Below are positions 52,250-63,300 of a stretch of DNA of 64,000 nt, piece after piece. Origin of the DNA: Anthracocystis setariae (taxonomy: Eukaryota; Basidiomycota; Ustilaginomycetes; Ustilaginales; Ustilaginaceae); the NCBI GenBank assembly GCA_928724745.1, contig CAKMXJ010000007.1, positions 372,001-436,000 on the forward strand. The letters run 5' to 3'. Under the pieces are notes generated by a model. The model was not told where the DNA came from, did no database searches, and saw only the letters and a program-made list of their open reading frames with translations. The translations under genes were made by a program, and so were the position numbers. The first letter of the stretch is position 1, and every line of letters begins with the position of its first letter.

Positions 52250-53824
52250 ATGACCCCAAACCCAGTCCACGGCGAGGCACTGTCTCAGCCCAGCGCCGAG
52301 TTGCTGTCAAGTCAGCTCTCAAAGCTGTCGATTCACGACCCAGCCGGCCAACTCATAGAGCAACTCGGAGATCTGGACTACTCGAGTTTGCTTCCGCAGC
52401 CAACCCTTCCTTCCGAGGTACTCGAGAGGGTGATTCGCCACTTGCAGCCTGGAGCTCTGATCGGCGATCCCGTTTGCTACATCACCCTGATCCGCCTCAG
52501 CGGTGTCAGTCGACTGATCCGACACTGGGCACTCGAGGCGCTCTACTCGATCGTCATCCTCCCACGCCACGTTCGCGAGTTCCGCAAATGGTACTCGAGG
52601 GCCGTCAAGGCGCAGCCAGCTTACCAATTCGCCGGCTACACCAGGGCCCTTTTCTGTGCCCTCGACGATGTTTCCAACTTGACGTCCTTCTCGGCAGGAT
52701 GGGATCACGAGCTTCTTCGCCTACTTCATTACTGTGGTCCTTCGCTCACGCATCTTTCGCTGTGGCGTGCAGAGTCGCTGGCCCTGCTCAGGGATCCCGG
52801 CCAAGTAAGGGAAGGCTACCGCTTCGGCACATCCCAGCCAGTTCAGGTCTGGGGAGAGCTCAAAGACGACGACACAGAGGAGGCGCAACAGGACCAGACC
52901 AATAACGACGACACAGCTGCGCCCGAAGCGGAGAATCCAGACGACCTGTTCAGCAAAGAGGAGCTCGACGACATGCCCGGCTGGCTCCAAGCCGAGATCA
53001 GACTGCAAGGCACTCGTGCGGTTACTATCCGTCACAAAGCGCACTTGACACCGACAAGGCGCATCACAAGACGGCAGCAGGGATGTCAACCAACGCATCT
53101 TAGCATGATGATGAGTTTGCCGCTTCTCGAGCACGAGGATCCAAAAGTATTTTCAAGAATGCTCATTTGGCACAGGGTGCAGGAGCTTGACGTACACATC
53201 TCGACACCGGGTCATTCGCCGAAAATCTTGCGGCTGTTGGCAAGTTTGCGAGATTCTCCGATACGGAGACTGAGGGTCTCGACGACCTTTGCTGCATTGT
53301 GCATGATGACTCCTCCCTTCCCCTCGTCTAAGAGGGAGCGCGATGCAAGCCTCTCATCCCAAGACTATCAAGTACATGGCCCGAACAAACTCGCCCCCCA
53401 CCTGCTTTCAACCCAAGACGGTCGAGCGTTGCCAATCCTCAATTTGTGCGATTGTCTCACGAGCATCCTGCAAGACGAAGTGACCCGCCGAGTTTTGATA
53501 GAAGAGCTCCAGGGCAAGCCTTACGCCCCGGTTAGCGTCATCGAGCGGATGCTCACGCGGCGTTGTTTCGGAGAATCAGTCCGAGGTACGAGCGATGGTG
53601 CTGGTTGTCTCCCCGAAACTAATGTTGCTGGAGCTGCTCCTTCGTCAGGAGTGCAGAATGAAATGTTTCCAAAGCAGCATGACTCCAGCGGCATGGAGCA
53701 GGTGTTTCGTCTCACCGTCAGTCGCGGCAATCAGGCTGTTTGGGCGAAGCTCAAGGATCGCCTTTGGGACTTTCGCCAGCGTGCTGAAGGTATCAGCGAT
53801 GGGTCTTGGGAGGTCCTCTCGTAG
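52250..53824 (+). CDS. F-box-like protein, otherwise unrecognised
   Basis: 524 residues in one exon; ACCATGA start context. A degenerate F-box may lie at residues about 47-100 (LPSEVLERVIRHLQPGALIGDPVCYITLIRLSGVSRLIRHWALEALYSIVIL). The following FRKWYSRAVKAQ and FAGYTRALFCALDDVSNL resemble the leucine-rich-repeat-like regions of basidiomycete F-box proteins, as does LHYCGPSLTHLSLWRAES. The middle is acidic (DDDTEEAQQDQTNNDDTAA) and the C-terminal half is hydrophilic. I cannot name a substrate. It is not an obvious paralogue of the F-box gene at 47410. Confidence 0.72.
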   Translation: MTPNPVHGEALSQPSAELLSSQLSKLSIHDPAGQLIEQLGDLDYSSLLPQPTLPSEVLERVIRHLQPGALIGDPVCYITLIRLSGVSRLIRHWALEALYSIVILPRHVREFRKWYSRAVKAQPAYQFAGYTRALFCALDDVSNLTSFSAGWDHELLRLLHYCGPSLTHLSLWRAESLALLRDPGQVREGYRFGTSQPVQVWGELKDDDTEEAQQDQTNNDDTAAPEAENPDDLFSKEELDDMPGWLQAEIRLQGTRAVTIRHKAHLTPTRRITRRQQGCQPTHLSMMMSLPLLEHEDPKVFSRMLIWHRVQELDVHISTPGHSPKILRLLASLRDSPIRRLRVSTTFAALCMMTPPFPSSKRERDASLSSQDYQVHGPNKLAPHLLSTQDGRALPILNLCDCLTSILQDEVTRRVLIEELQGKPYAPVSVIERMLTRRCFGESVRGTSDGAGCLPETNVAGAAPSSGVQNEMFPKQHDSSGMEQVFRLTVSRGNQAVWAKLKDRLWDFRQRAEGISDGSWEVLS

Positions 53825-54793
53825 CGCTCTCATCTCTTAACTATGTGCTTGCATCTGTATCAAACGTGATCATCCACCAAAATTCCAACAGCGGCGTCAC
53901 TACTCGTGGCCTCATGAAACATAGATATCGCGCACGGCCTCAAACAGACATATCAAGCAACCGGAACAAACACTGTACTGTACAGCAGTGTACAGCGTCC
54001 ATGAGCGCCCTAGATTCGTGCACGGTGACCGCTCGGAGCGCCGGTCTTGCAATTTAGTTTCGGTGCACCCAAACATTGTCAGGCCCTTTAGAGCTGAGTA
54101 CTCGAAATCCTGGGCTAGGCTAGCCTTTCGAACTGACTGAACGGCGCATATTGATTCGCATGCCCAGTATGAATAACCTTGACTTGCTTCTACGGTAATG
54201 CATGGCTACAAGCTTGATCTGGGAACGAATTTGTGTCGTGAACAACGAGAGTGTGGCAGAAAATGTCACTCAGGACGGCGATCTTGTGGTGCGGATCATA
54301 AAATGATAATTGATTTAACAACTCGAGCATCGGGCGCTCAGGCACGAAACCCTAGCCGGATCCCGAGTAAAAAGGACTTTATTATATATAATTAAAGAAC
54401 AGACAGAGTATACAGTCAAGCAGCTCTTGCCGAAGCCGCCAGCTACGCCACGAGACGAGTCGATTGCTCGAGAGAAATGATCGTCCGACACCATCGTCAA
54501 ACCACCACCATCTAGAGGCTCGAGTACGTCAAGCTGCTGCTCAGCATTCAGCGAGCCACCGTGCGTCAGCCGGAGTTGCGACGCTCGTCGGCAGCAGGCA
54601 CCTCCCATACTCTTCCCCTTTCACTTATCTACATCCAAATCTCGGACAATCAACAACTACATATGATCCAACTCTAGCTGCTCGAACCGAAAGCGATCTC
54701 CGATCAGTCCGGGCGTCTTGGCGGGATCTTTTTGGCGGTCGAAACATACATATAGGCGTCACACAGGCTGTTGTGTCGGCTCAGTCGCCTGGC
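53825..54793. other. Spacer with upstream open frame before the Gln-rich gene
   Basis: About 970 bases. The heptamer cluster ACTGTACTGTACAG lies at 53972-53985. From 54392 the frame of the next gene is already open but contains no ATG before 54794, so it may be leader or may hold the end of an unseen 5' exon. A small AUG-led upstream frame at 54478 ends at 54516. Confidence 0.45.
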
Positions 54794-55264
54794 ATGCAGC
54801 CAACTCAGAACTTGGTCATGAACATGGGACCGGGCCCAGGTGGACTCGATGTATCAGGCCATCAAATGGGACAAAGTGATAGCGCCATCTTTCCAGGCGG
54901 ACTACCCCATTCATCTATGCCAAATGATGCCCTCACATCTGCTCTCAGCATGCTTCCGCCAGAGCTCTTAAATTCACATCAGCATCAGCATCAGCATCAG
55001 CTTCTGCACCAGCCATTTGGTCAACTCGCTTCATCTCAACCTGGACCATCTGCATCTTTGCTGCCACACGTACACAGCCAGCTGCAGCCTGGCAATCAGG
55101 TTCTGCTCCCACAGCAGTCTCACAACTCACATGGTGGTCAGTCACAAAGCCTACCGCAGCCACAGCGAGGTCAGCTTCCCGGCAGCCAACAGACGCGGCA
55201 TCAACAGCAGCAGTCTCGTCAAGATCAGCAGCAAGGCCCGCCGCCACGCGGACAGCAACAAAGA

Positions 55265-55296
<32 letters not shown>

Positions 55297-58120
55297 TGCA
55301 ATCACCACTCAGCCGCTACCAACATCACATCCGCGCGGCAACATGCATATCAACTCACAAGACCATCAGCCCTCTCCGCAACAGCAACAGCCACCGAACC
55401 TTGCCCAACTGTTGGCATCTACCTCTGCTGCACTTGGTCCACAAGCTTCGCTCGTTCAGCAGCATGCCAACGTTCTTTCCGATGCTCGTGCGTCCGTAGC
55501 CAACTTCTCGGCGAGCATGCGAGATGCTCAACAGGCAACACCGGCTGACCGGGCTGATGTCCGCAATGTCGTGTCCATGCTCGAAAGGGCGTCCAAAGCA
55601 CTGGTCTCGGAGCTCGATCAAAGCATTTCCAAGCTGCGCACACTGCAGGATTCGCCCGCTTTCAACCATGTTGCCGGCCTCTTTGGTGGGGCAGGCGCGA
55701 ATCTACTCGGCCATAGTACGGGACAGGATCTGTTCGGAAGCCTGACTAACTTTGGTGTGGCTGGCCTGCAACAACAGCAGCAACAGCAGACAAATGCGGG
55801 CGCCATGCCGTTCGGTATGGGATTGGGTTTCCAGCCGTCATCTCATTCGAATAATATTTTCGGCATCAACGGGGCCGCGAACACAAACGGAGCTAACAAC
55901 GCATTCAACGGGTCTTTCCCCAACACCGATGTGGGTGTGCAAGGAACTGGACAGCAGGGAGCCGCCTTGTCTGCTCTGCTTGCACAGTACCTCAACCCAT
56001 CAACAGATCCTTCTAGCCGGCTCGGTGCGCTTTCGCTTTTCCAATCGCTCGCCAACAGCCATAGCAGCAACCCCTCGATGAATGTGACGCAGAGTCTCGA
56101 CAGTCTGTTGAACCAAAGCTTGCCGCAGCAATCCCAATCCCGTCCGGGCATGTCGGCAGCCATCGATCAGGCAGCGACTCAGCTTGCGAACGGTGCGCCA
56201 CTCACCAACGCTGCTGCTCTGGCGGCACTGACCTCGCTCGGCATCACTCCGACTATGCTGGACGCTCTGGGACTCGGGTCCGTGGCTCAACAGATGCTCA
56301 ACGCCTCCGCAGATACGGGTTCCGGTCAGCAAGGCGCGAGTAATGGCTCGATCCAGATGCGAACATCTCCTGATCTCCGAGACGAAAGCTCTGACGCGGA
56401 TCAGTACGAGTCCAACACAGAGCCAGCGCGAAAGAGGAGGAAACAAGGCCGAGGCAAGGTTGTCGGTGCGCCTCCTCGTGTTGTTGCCGATGCTGCCACT
56501 TCGAAGCAGTCCTCGCTTCCCGCTGACGCGAACAAGTCAGCGGCCGCGACTGGCCGTCCCGCTAATCCGAGCGCGCCAGTCAAGTCGGCTCCAGCCAACA
56601 TGGGCGATCCAGGCAATCTTCGGAATCCCAGCATATCAGGAGCATCGGGATCATCCGAAAGTTCCAAGAGAATACCTACGCTGGGTGTCGGCTTGCGACA
56701 GGAAGGTGACAAGCGCTATCGTAACCGCAAGTTGCTCCGAGATCTGCGCGAGCATCTGTATCGATGGCTGGGCACAGATGAATTCCGAAAGCTGCGCAAC
56801 ACGTACAAGGTGGCCGAATGGGTCCCCAATCCACACCTCACAGAAGAAGAGAAGCGAACGCTCGCCTCCCTTCCACCCGGTGCGGTGGCGCAGCCGCCGA
56901 TCACAACGCACATTTTCCACGTCGATTTCACCAGTCGTGACTTCTACCGTACCAACCAGTCGTTGATCGATGCGATCGTCGCCGAAGGGTCCAAGAAGGT
57001 CGAGGCGAAACCCGAGGCATATGCGATTGTGCCCGGTACGATCGATCGAGATCATCTGGAGGATGTGGCCAAGGATTTGATGGATTCGGCCAGGTCTGGA
57101 TTCCGGATGTCGTTGCGTACGGGTCTGCAAGCGGAGAAGGAGGACAAGGAGAAACATGAAAAGTACCGGGGTGTGGAAAGGGCCAAGACCAAGTGCAGGA
57201 ACAGAGAGATCGGTGCGGGTCGGTTGAGGCATGCGATCCCGAAGCAGTTGCTGATTCCTGGTGCGTATTCGGATGACGCTGCGAGTGATGAGGATCTGCA
57301 CGGGTTGACCAAGTCCGAGTGGAAGAGGCAGAGATTGCGAAAGCTGCGCATAGCCAAGGGCTGGGAAGCGGTGACGCCCAAGTGGAGGAACAAGCACCTC
57401 ACGAGAGCGTATCATAAAGCGGACATTGTCAGTAAAAGTAAGCAGATGGCACGATGGAGGAGGGACGATCCTGTCGATCTGCCGATTCCGATCAAGCTGT
57501 ATGGCAAGCTGCTGCCCAAGCAGCTGTTTGATCCGGAATGGTTGGCGGAGCACAGGAAGGAGTTGGAAGATGAGCCGTATTGCATTCGGATCAACGAGAA
57601 CGAGATTGACGGATGGGATGAGTCGCATCATCCGCTGGGAGAGGATACTAGTGATGAGATGGAATGGAGCGATGCCAAGGAGAATTCCATCAAGGGGAAG
57701 CAGTTGTTGTCGGCTTCGAGTAGTAGAGCAGAGCGCGAGTCCTCGACACGATCGCCGGTCTCTTTACCTCCTAACGGTGCCATGAAGGTCGAGTCGGAAA
57801 GCAAACCAGGTTCAGGAACGGCTGTTGCCCATCCTCCTACCGATATGACAACGAGGTCCTCCCCTGGCATCGCCGCTTTGGATTCACAGGATGCGGCTGC
57901 ACAGAAAGCAGCTCCAACTTCCACAGTCTCGGAGGGCTCAGGAACGAGCAGTGTATCGGGCAGCTCGCAGTCTGGTCATCAAGACGCAGGCGATACGGCT
58001 GGCAGCGAGTCAGACTCGGACGAATCTATGTCTGGTCTTGCTTCCAAGACCGCTGCCTCTCAAGATGAAGCACCTCAGACTGAAGCACTTCCTCAAATAG
58101 GTTCAGAGTCAACGGTGTAA
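54794..58120 (+). CDS. Gln-rich protein with a charged C-terminal domain, unrecognised
   Basis: 1108 residues from ATG 54794, the first in-frame ATG; the frame is open without a start from 54392. Residues about 50-230 are Gln/His/Ser-rich with a polyglutamine run from the CAG tract at about 55264-55295, resembling activation or prion-like domains. Residues about 280-600 are Asn/Gln/Leu-rich with helical bits. A conserved-looking domain spans about 625-950: RYRNRKLLRDLREHLYRWLGT, FRKLRNTYKVAEWVPNPHLT, THIFHVDFTSRDFYRTN, ERAKTKCRNREIGAGRLRHA, KSEWKRQRLRKLRIAKGWEAVTPKWR, and PYCIRINENEIDGW. An acidic Ser tail ends the protein. Composition suggests a nuclear regulator, which is inference. I cannot assign a family. 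Confidence 0.78.
55264..55295 (+). repeat. CAG trinucleotide tract (polyglutamine)
   Basis: A near-pure CAA/CAG run inside the Gln-rich gene encoding about ten consecutive Gln. Confidence 0.85.
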
Positions 58121-58381
58121 ACTTCGTCCCCGCTCGAAATATCGTTGTATTATCTCGTCCTTGTTATTGTCTTCATCCTTCAAGTTGACATGTTTAGATG
58201 TGCATGACCTCCTTTCTCTGCTCTGAGTCTGTGCGCAACGTCGAGATGCGCTTGTCCGAGCCTACGCTTTCGTCAAAAGTGGTCGAAGTGGTCTCTGGTT
58301 TTGTAAGTACAGCTTTGCAACCACAGAAAAAAAGGCTCACAAATTGAAGTAAAAGGAGGGCAAAAAAAGGACTTTTAAATC
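58121..58381. terminator. 3' region of the Gln-rich gene and of the tRNA gene
   Basis: Short convergent spacer. The minus-strand tRNA should end in a T-rich run; on the plus strand A-tracts at about 58325-58333 and 58363-58368 lie just beyond its 3' end, fitting a Pol III terminator at 58368-58363. Confidence 0.45.
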
Positions 58382-58489
58382 TCCGAATCCGGGAATTGAA
58401 CCCGGGTCTGCGCCGTATTTTCTGCGCGGAGATCATGATGACCATCCTAAGATGACAAGGCGCCGTCATAGCCACTAAACTAATTCGGA
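58382..58489 (-). tRNA. tRNA-Asp(GTC) with a 37-nt intron
   Basis: On the minus strand the 7-bp acceptor stem TCCGAAT pairs perfectly with ATTCGGA. Box A is TAGTTTAGTGG and box B GGTTCAATTCC. The anticodon stem GCGCC/GGCGC encloses the loop TTGTCA|C with anticodon GTC, and the T-arm is CCGGG-TTCAATT-CCCGG. An intron at 58416-58452 sits between positions 37 and 38, the canonical site for nuclear tRNA introns. The mature molecule is 71 nt before CCA. Position and identity elements fit tRNA-Asp. Confidence 0.93.
58416..58452 (-). other. tRNA-Asp intron
   Basis: 37 nt inserted one base 3' of the anticodon. Removing it gives a standard 7-nt anticodon loop. Confidence 0.85.
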
Positions 58490-59093
58490 TCCAGTTGATG
58501 CAAGCCGGTGCTTCATTTGCATATATAAACGCATATAGTCTGGTCTTCATGTGGCTTCGATGAAAGAAGTAAATGTGACCTCAAAGGGTTTGAAGCTCAA
58601 AAGGCGCGGGCACCGGGACTTCGACTGGCATGGAGTGACGTCGCCATTGAGGTTGGGCTTCTGTGAGAAGTGGGTTGGTTGGTTGACGTAGCCGCAGTCA
58701 ATAACGAGAATGGCACAACGCGAGCTCGGTTGGATGCCATTGGAGCCCGAAAGGTCACCGAGTTCGGGGGTACAGTCCCAACTTGTGGTCGCAAGTCAGA
58801 GCATCTGTCCTCGCCACAGCATCATCGGGTCAGGGGGTATGAACATGTGTGACACCAGGTAATCAGATTGAGTGTTCAGGTAGGGTTTTCTGGCTGGAAG
58901 ACCGTGGTGAATCTTGCGTCAGAGCCTGGATTGTGAAATTGCCAGAGTGATCAAGCTGCTGCATCATTGAGCGTGGGATATTGTCGTGAAAGCGGTTTCT
59001 CGCTGCCGAAGCGAGATCAGGGCTGGTATCAAGCAACGCGGTCCGCGCTACCGATTCCCCGACCTCTTGAAATTTGGCGAGGACAGCCGAGGC

Positions 59094-59114
59094 CCTAACT
59101 ACTGTAACCCTAAC
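59094..59114 (-). repeat. Two telomere-like CCCTAA units
   Basis: CCCTAA occurs twice within 20 bases, separated by CTACTGTAA. The unit is the complement of TTAGGG. Two units are too few to be a telomere; this may be a degenerate interstitial tract or chance. Confidence 0.4.
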
Positions 59115-60283
59115 TCAGACGGACAGGCGTAATGGCGTCGGTGTGAACAGAACGAGCGTGCGAGCGTAGTCGGTCAACGTCAGTCTCTTGTCACTCAGCT
59201 TTCGATCTCTCCTGACGGTGAACCTTGCCAGCGAGCTCAATGGTGGGTCATACATGACGACGAAAGCCAGCTTGCAGATCCTGAAGACGACGTACCAAGT
59301 ACTCTGTACGAAGGGGGAGCGGATGGAAGGGCCGTGCATTCTTAACATGCCGTTTCTTCTCGCTCATGCCTACACACAAAGCGCCAAGAGGCAATGTGAC
59401 GAAACTCATTGGGCTCGCCTACTGCCGAGCAGTCAGCATTCTCCTCTTCTACTACAAACAGAGCGACCGGGTTTGGGTTTTGTCGCGTGGCATTGGGGAT
59501 TGAGAAAGTAAACTTTCCGAGACATGAAAGTTTGGGCGTGCCCGCGCAACCGCTTGTTGCTAGGGTTATACACGTCCCGCATCCTTTGTTCCTCGGTTAC
59601 TCCTGCAACAGCAGCTACTGCTGCGTCACCTCGACCACCTTGCTGTTTCTCACCTTCATTGCGTGGGTTCTGCCTTGACAAGCTTTCAAGCCACCAACGC
59701 TCGTCAAAAGATGACGTCGAGCCAAACAGATCAGATTGACGGTATGCATCGCCAACCAGGTTTGTGGTGGTGTTTCGCGCGTTGATGTCCAGACGACCCA
59801 GATGAAGGTTAGCTACGGTTTGTCGGAGCTCCAGAGGTTGTGCAGAATCAGGCACACAAAGTCAAAGACAATCCACCGAACACAGTGTATTAGAGCTTGA
59901 ACGACAAAACGGGGAGGGCAGAGGCTTAGTGTCATGGCCGGTGTAACGTTGGCCGTGCTTCCCTGGGCGGAGTTGCGGATGTGCAAACACGCAGGCAGCC
60001 AGAAAATTTGTTCTGATTGATTCTCTAACTGTATTCTCGAGTGGTTGTGGCAAGCAAGTGCAGCATATCATGTGCATGACAATGCTCGGTTGGGTCCCGG
60101 CAGTTACAAATTGCCGCTCTGCACACCTCACCATTGGTCGAAAGACAACAAAACAGCACGGAAAGCACGTACCTGCGCATTGCCCATCATGGTCAAACAT
60201 GGATGCGGCACACATACTGTAGGTGTACAAGTTATAGCACGAGCGGCGGCACGGTCCCAGGGCGAAATCTCCGATCGATACCA

Positions 60284-60285
<2 letters not shown>

Positions 60286-60317
<32 letters not shown>
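60286..60317. repeat. (GT)16 microsatellite
   Basis: About 16 uninterrupted GT dinucleotides in the gene-free region. Confidence 0.9.
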
Positions 60318-60319
<2 letters not shown>

Positions 60320-63300
60320 CAACAATCAGATCAGCATGGTTGAAAATGCCAAGCCACCATTGGACCGACGACGACAAGACCTCATTATTTTGGATTTGTC
60401 GGGCTGGTATGGCGGCAAGCGCTCACGTCGAGTTTGCATCGCATGAAATTTCGAGTCAGTATGACAGTGTCCAAACAGACGACGACAGAGGTTCGCACAC
60501 GACTAGAGCCCCTGCGTGCCTAGCAACCTGTAGCGTATGGAGCATGCCGGTAGATCTCGGAAGAGCATTGCGGTTGGTTTGACCTGCCGCAGGAGAGAAT
60601 GTTCATCGCTTGTTGCACTTCGTTGGACCAGTGCACAGAATCTCGCCGCGGAGCATTTTTCTCACGACTAGACTATGCTGAGATTTCTGCCGCTTTCCAA
60701 AACTCGACATGGATGGGCGCTTGTCGCTCGGCCGCCAAGACCATCATGCGTAATGCTCGCCTCGCTTCCATGACTTTCATCACGGCACTTTGAGGGACGC
60801 GGACGAACTTGGGTAACTTACAGTACAAGGTCAAACACGATCACACCGTCAGGTTCAGTCTGTTGGAACGGGCTGTGCAAATGGCCTTGGCAACACCGGC
60901 ACCCGCTGGTCAAAGTACAGTAGCATGAATTCTAGGTGGAATCTTCGAAGCGTTGTTGTTTGTCGAACAACCGACAGTCGGAGATCTGACAGCGGGAAGC
61001 CAAGCAAGGTGCAAACAACCGTGGCAACTAGACCGGACTTGTGCGTCTGTCTCGTGTCTCAGGCAACTTCTGAAACCTGGTTTAGGGTTGCGCCCTGCTA
61101 ATATGTTCCATGTAATCTTGCGCTGCCACAGCACCATCGGACTTCTTTCGACGTTGGGGTTGTCGCCAACACTACCGCGTTGTGCTTCAAAGCTCGAGTG
61201 TGCTGAGCGTCTCAGCAGCTGTTGGACAGATGAGGAGGTGTGCGAACCAAAGATCTGGCCAATAGACGGCTCGTTCCTGGGCTTAATGCGGGCTAGGCAC
61301 AAAATGAAAGGCCGGCCGTTCAGCCACGACTCGCAGTTCTCGCACTTGAAATCCAGCCCTCCGGTGGCGTTCCTGGCCCGCCATCCTCGAGATGTTGGCA
61401 ACGTCAACTCCAATATGCTGCCAGCATTCTGGAAAGATGGGTATTTCAGCTATAGACGCCATCGGTCGACGAGGCTGACAACCCGAGACCAGCTCGCCGT
61501 CGGTCTTCTGAGATGCCATCCTGCTGAGCTTCAAATCGTCGGTATCAAAGTTTAGGCGACTTGGAGTCGAGACTCTGGGCTGATCGCGTCGATCCGTTTG
61601 TCTTGAGGCTTCCTACGTACAGCCGACTTCTTGCAATCCTCGCTGGTGCGTTGAAGGCAGGCGGAACGATTTTGTAGGCTGGTATAGACCGAGAATCAAT
61701 CTTGTCACTGCAGTACAAGGGTGCTGCGCCGTATCCAAGAGCGAAACAATGTACTGTAACTACTAGAGTCATTCCCTCTCGCCAGGCTTCTGTGGTGGAT
61801 CTCTCGTCGAGTTTCCAGCATGCCAATCCGTGTCAACATCAAGGTCGTGGACATGCTTGCTGGTTTGGGAGGGCCGCCAGAAAGTTTCAGGAACCTAGGG
61901 TCCCCTTTGGGGTCAAGGTCCGACACCGTCAGAAGCCGCGCGTCTCGGGAGAAATGCGGCCAGAGTGGACCCTTTGGGATCTGCGGTGCGCAATGCAGTC
62001 TTTGTTTGAGTGCTGACCGTACAGTACTGCGCAAGTTGAGTCGCAGTTCAGAAGTCGGTCCGCTCAGGGACCGAATCTCCGAAATCTCACCTCACACGTC
62101 GAACTCGGTCGAGTGGCGTAACTGGTACAGCGCCGGACGGGGATGTTTGCGTCCCATGGCGAGGACTATACAATGCAGTACAATGCCGTGATTTTTCATT
62201 TGGACCGAATCTGGCCGTGGTTGATTCGGCGCACTTGTCGCCGACTTAGAAACATTTGAGGAGATAAAGTCCGACCCAGCGACGGCATGCTTTGCTGTCC
62301 CGTCACAGCTGTTGACTCGTTGGTGATGTTTGGGCAATGTTGTCTCAGCCGAAGCCTCGCGAAGACAGTTCCCCGTGTCAGTACTCAAAGCACTGTGCCT
62401 TTTCAATGTGACTGTCATGCTCGGGACAACGAGGTTGGTGTTTGGGCTAGTTTGGACTCGGCAGACTGCGGAAGTTGGAGCCGCAGCGCAGCTTGAACTC
62501 CACAAGAGTGATATTGCCCGCATGGACGGACACGAGGCACTTCGGTTGCGAGCTCACATTGGCGCTGACTTTGAAAGGCGTCCCGTAAGGTGCCTCGGCA
62601 TATATCGGACTGGATACTGTTCATGCGACCTGTCGCAACAATCTGACAGGACAAGACGTTCCTTGTCAAGTCCAGTATGTCAGCGCTGAACGTCAGCTCG
62701 ACGGCTTGAGGAGGAGATGCTCACGCTTGGCGATGCAATACGAGCCTATGCGCTTGCGCTGTCGTGCCACAATGGAGCACAGCAGCACTCGATACCCAGT
62801 TTTCTTGATCGAGTCGAGTGCCGTACGGACCGGAGAGATCCCGCTAGAGGCACAGTAGCACCGATTGAATATCTCAGATGGCGTGTCTCTCCATTTTGCA
62901 TTTTTTGAGACAGATAGATAATGCGGCTGCTGGTGTTTCCTCGCCTAGCCAGTCGAAGCTCATGTTAGTTCCATCTCCATATGCACAGTAGATGATACGG
63001 TATATCGAAGGACCGAGGTCCTACGGTTCGAAGAGGCTTGGTTCAAGAGGGGAGCAGGTCCATCTGACATATCGCATTTGGATCCACCAGGGCGCGCTCT
63101 TGATTGGATTGTCCCGAACTCCCCCAATTCGTTACCACGCCTCACAACGAATTTTGGTCTGATCTACTTCGGTCGATAGGTTCGCAGGATGCTTTCTGTG
63201 GCACACCTGACGAGGACAGCGCTGGTTGGCATACCTGTCGGGCAAACACAACCGTCCATGAGGGACCCTTTACGAGGCTAAAGGGTGTTATGACCGGGTT

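Noticed and set aside
56651..57631. 326-residue minus-strand frame opposite the Gln-rich gene
   Set aside because: Antisense of the conserved-looking charged domain; no own features.
59094..59114. Telomere or chromosome end
   Set aside because: Only two CCCTAA units, and ordinary sequence continues for 5 kb on the far side.
59433..59855. 140-residue minus-strand frame in the gene-free region
   Set aside because: Hydrophilic with no recognisable domain; could be a species-specific exon but nothing supports it.
60953..61555. 200-residue frame and its minus-strand counterpart
   Set aside because: Both strands are open, neither with a domain; no splice or promoter support.
62100..62165. Possible tRNA-like fragment (GTGGCGTAACTGGTACAGCG and a GGACG/CGTCC stem)
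   Set aside because: No T-arm with box B and no acceptor pairing; anticodon loop is the wrong size.
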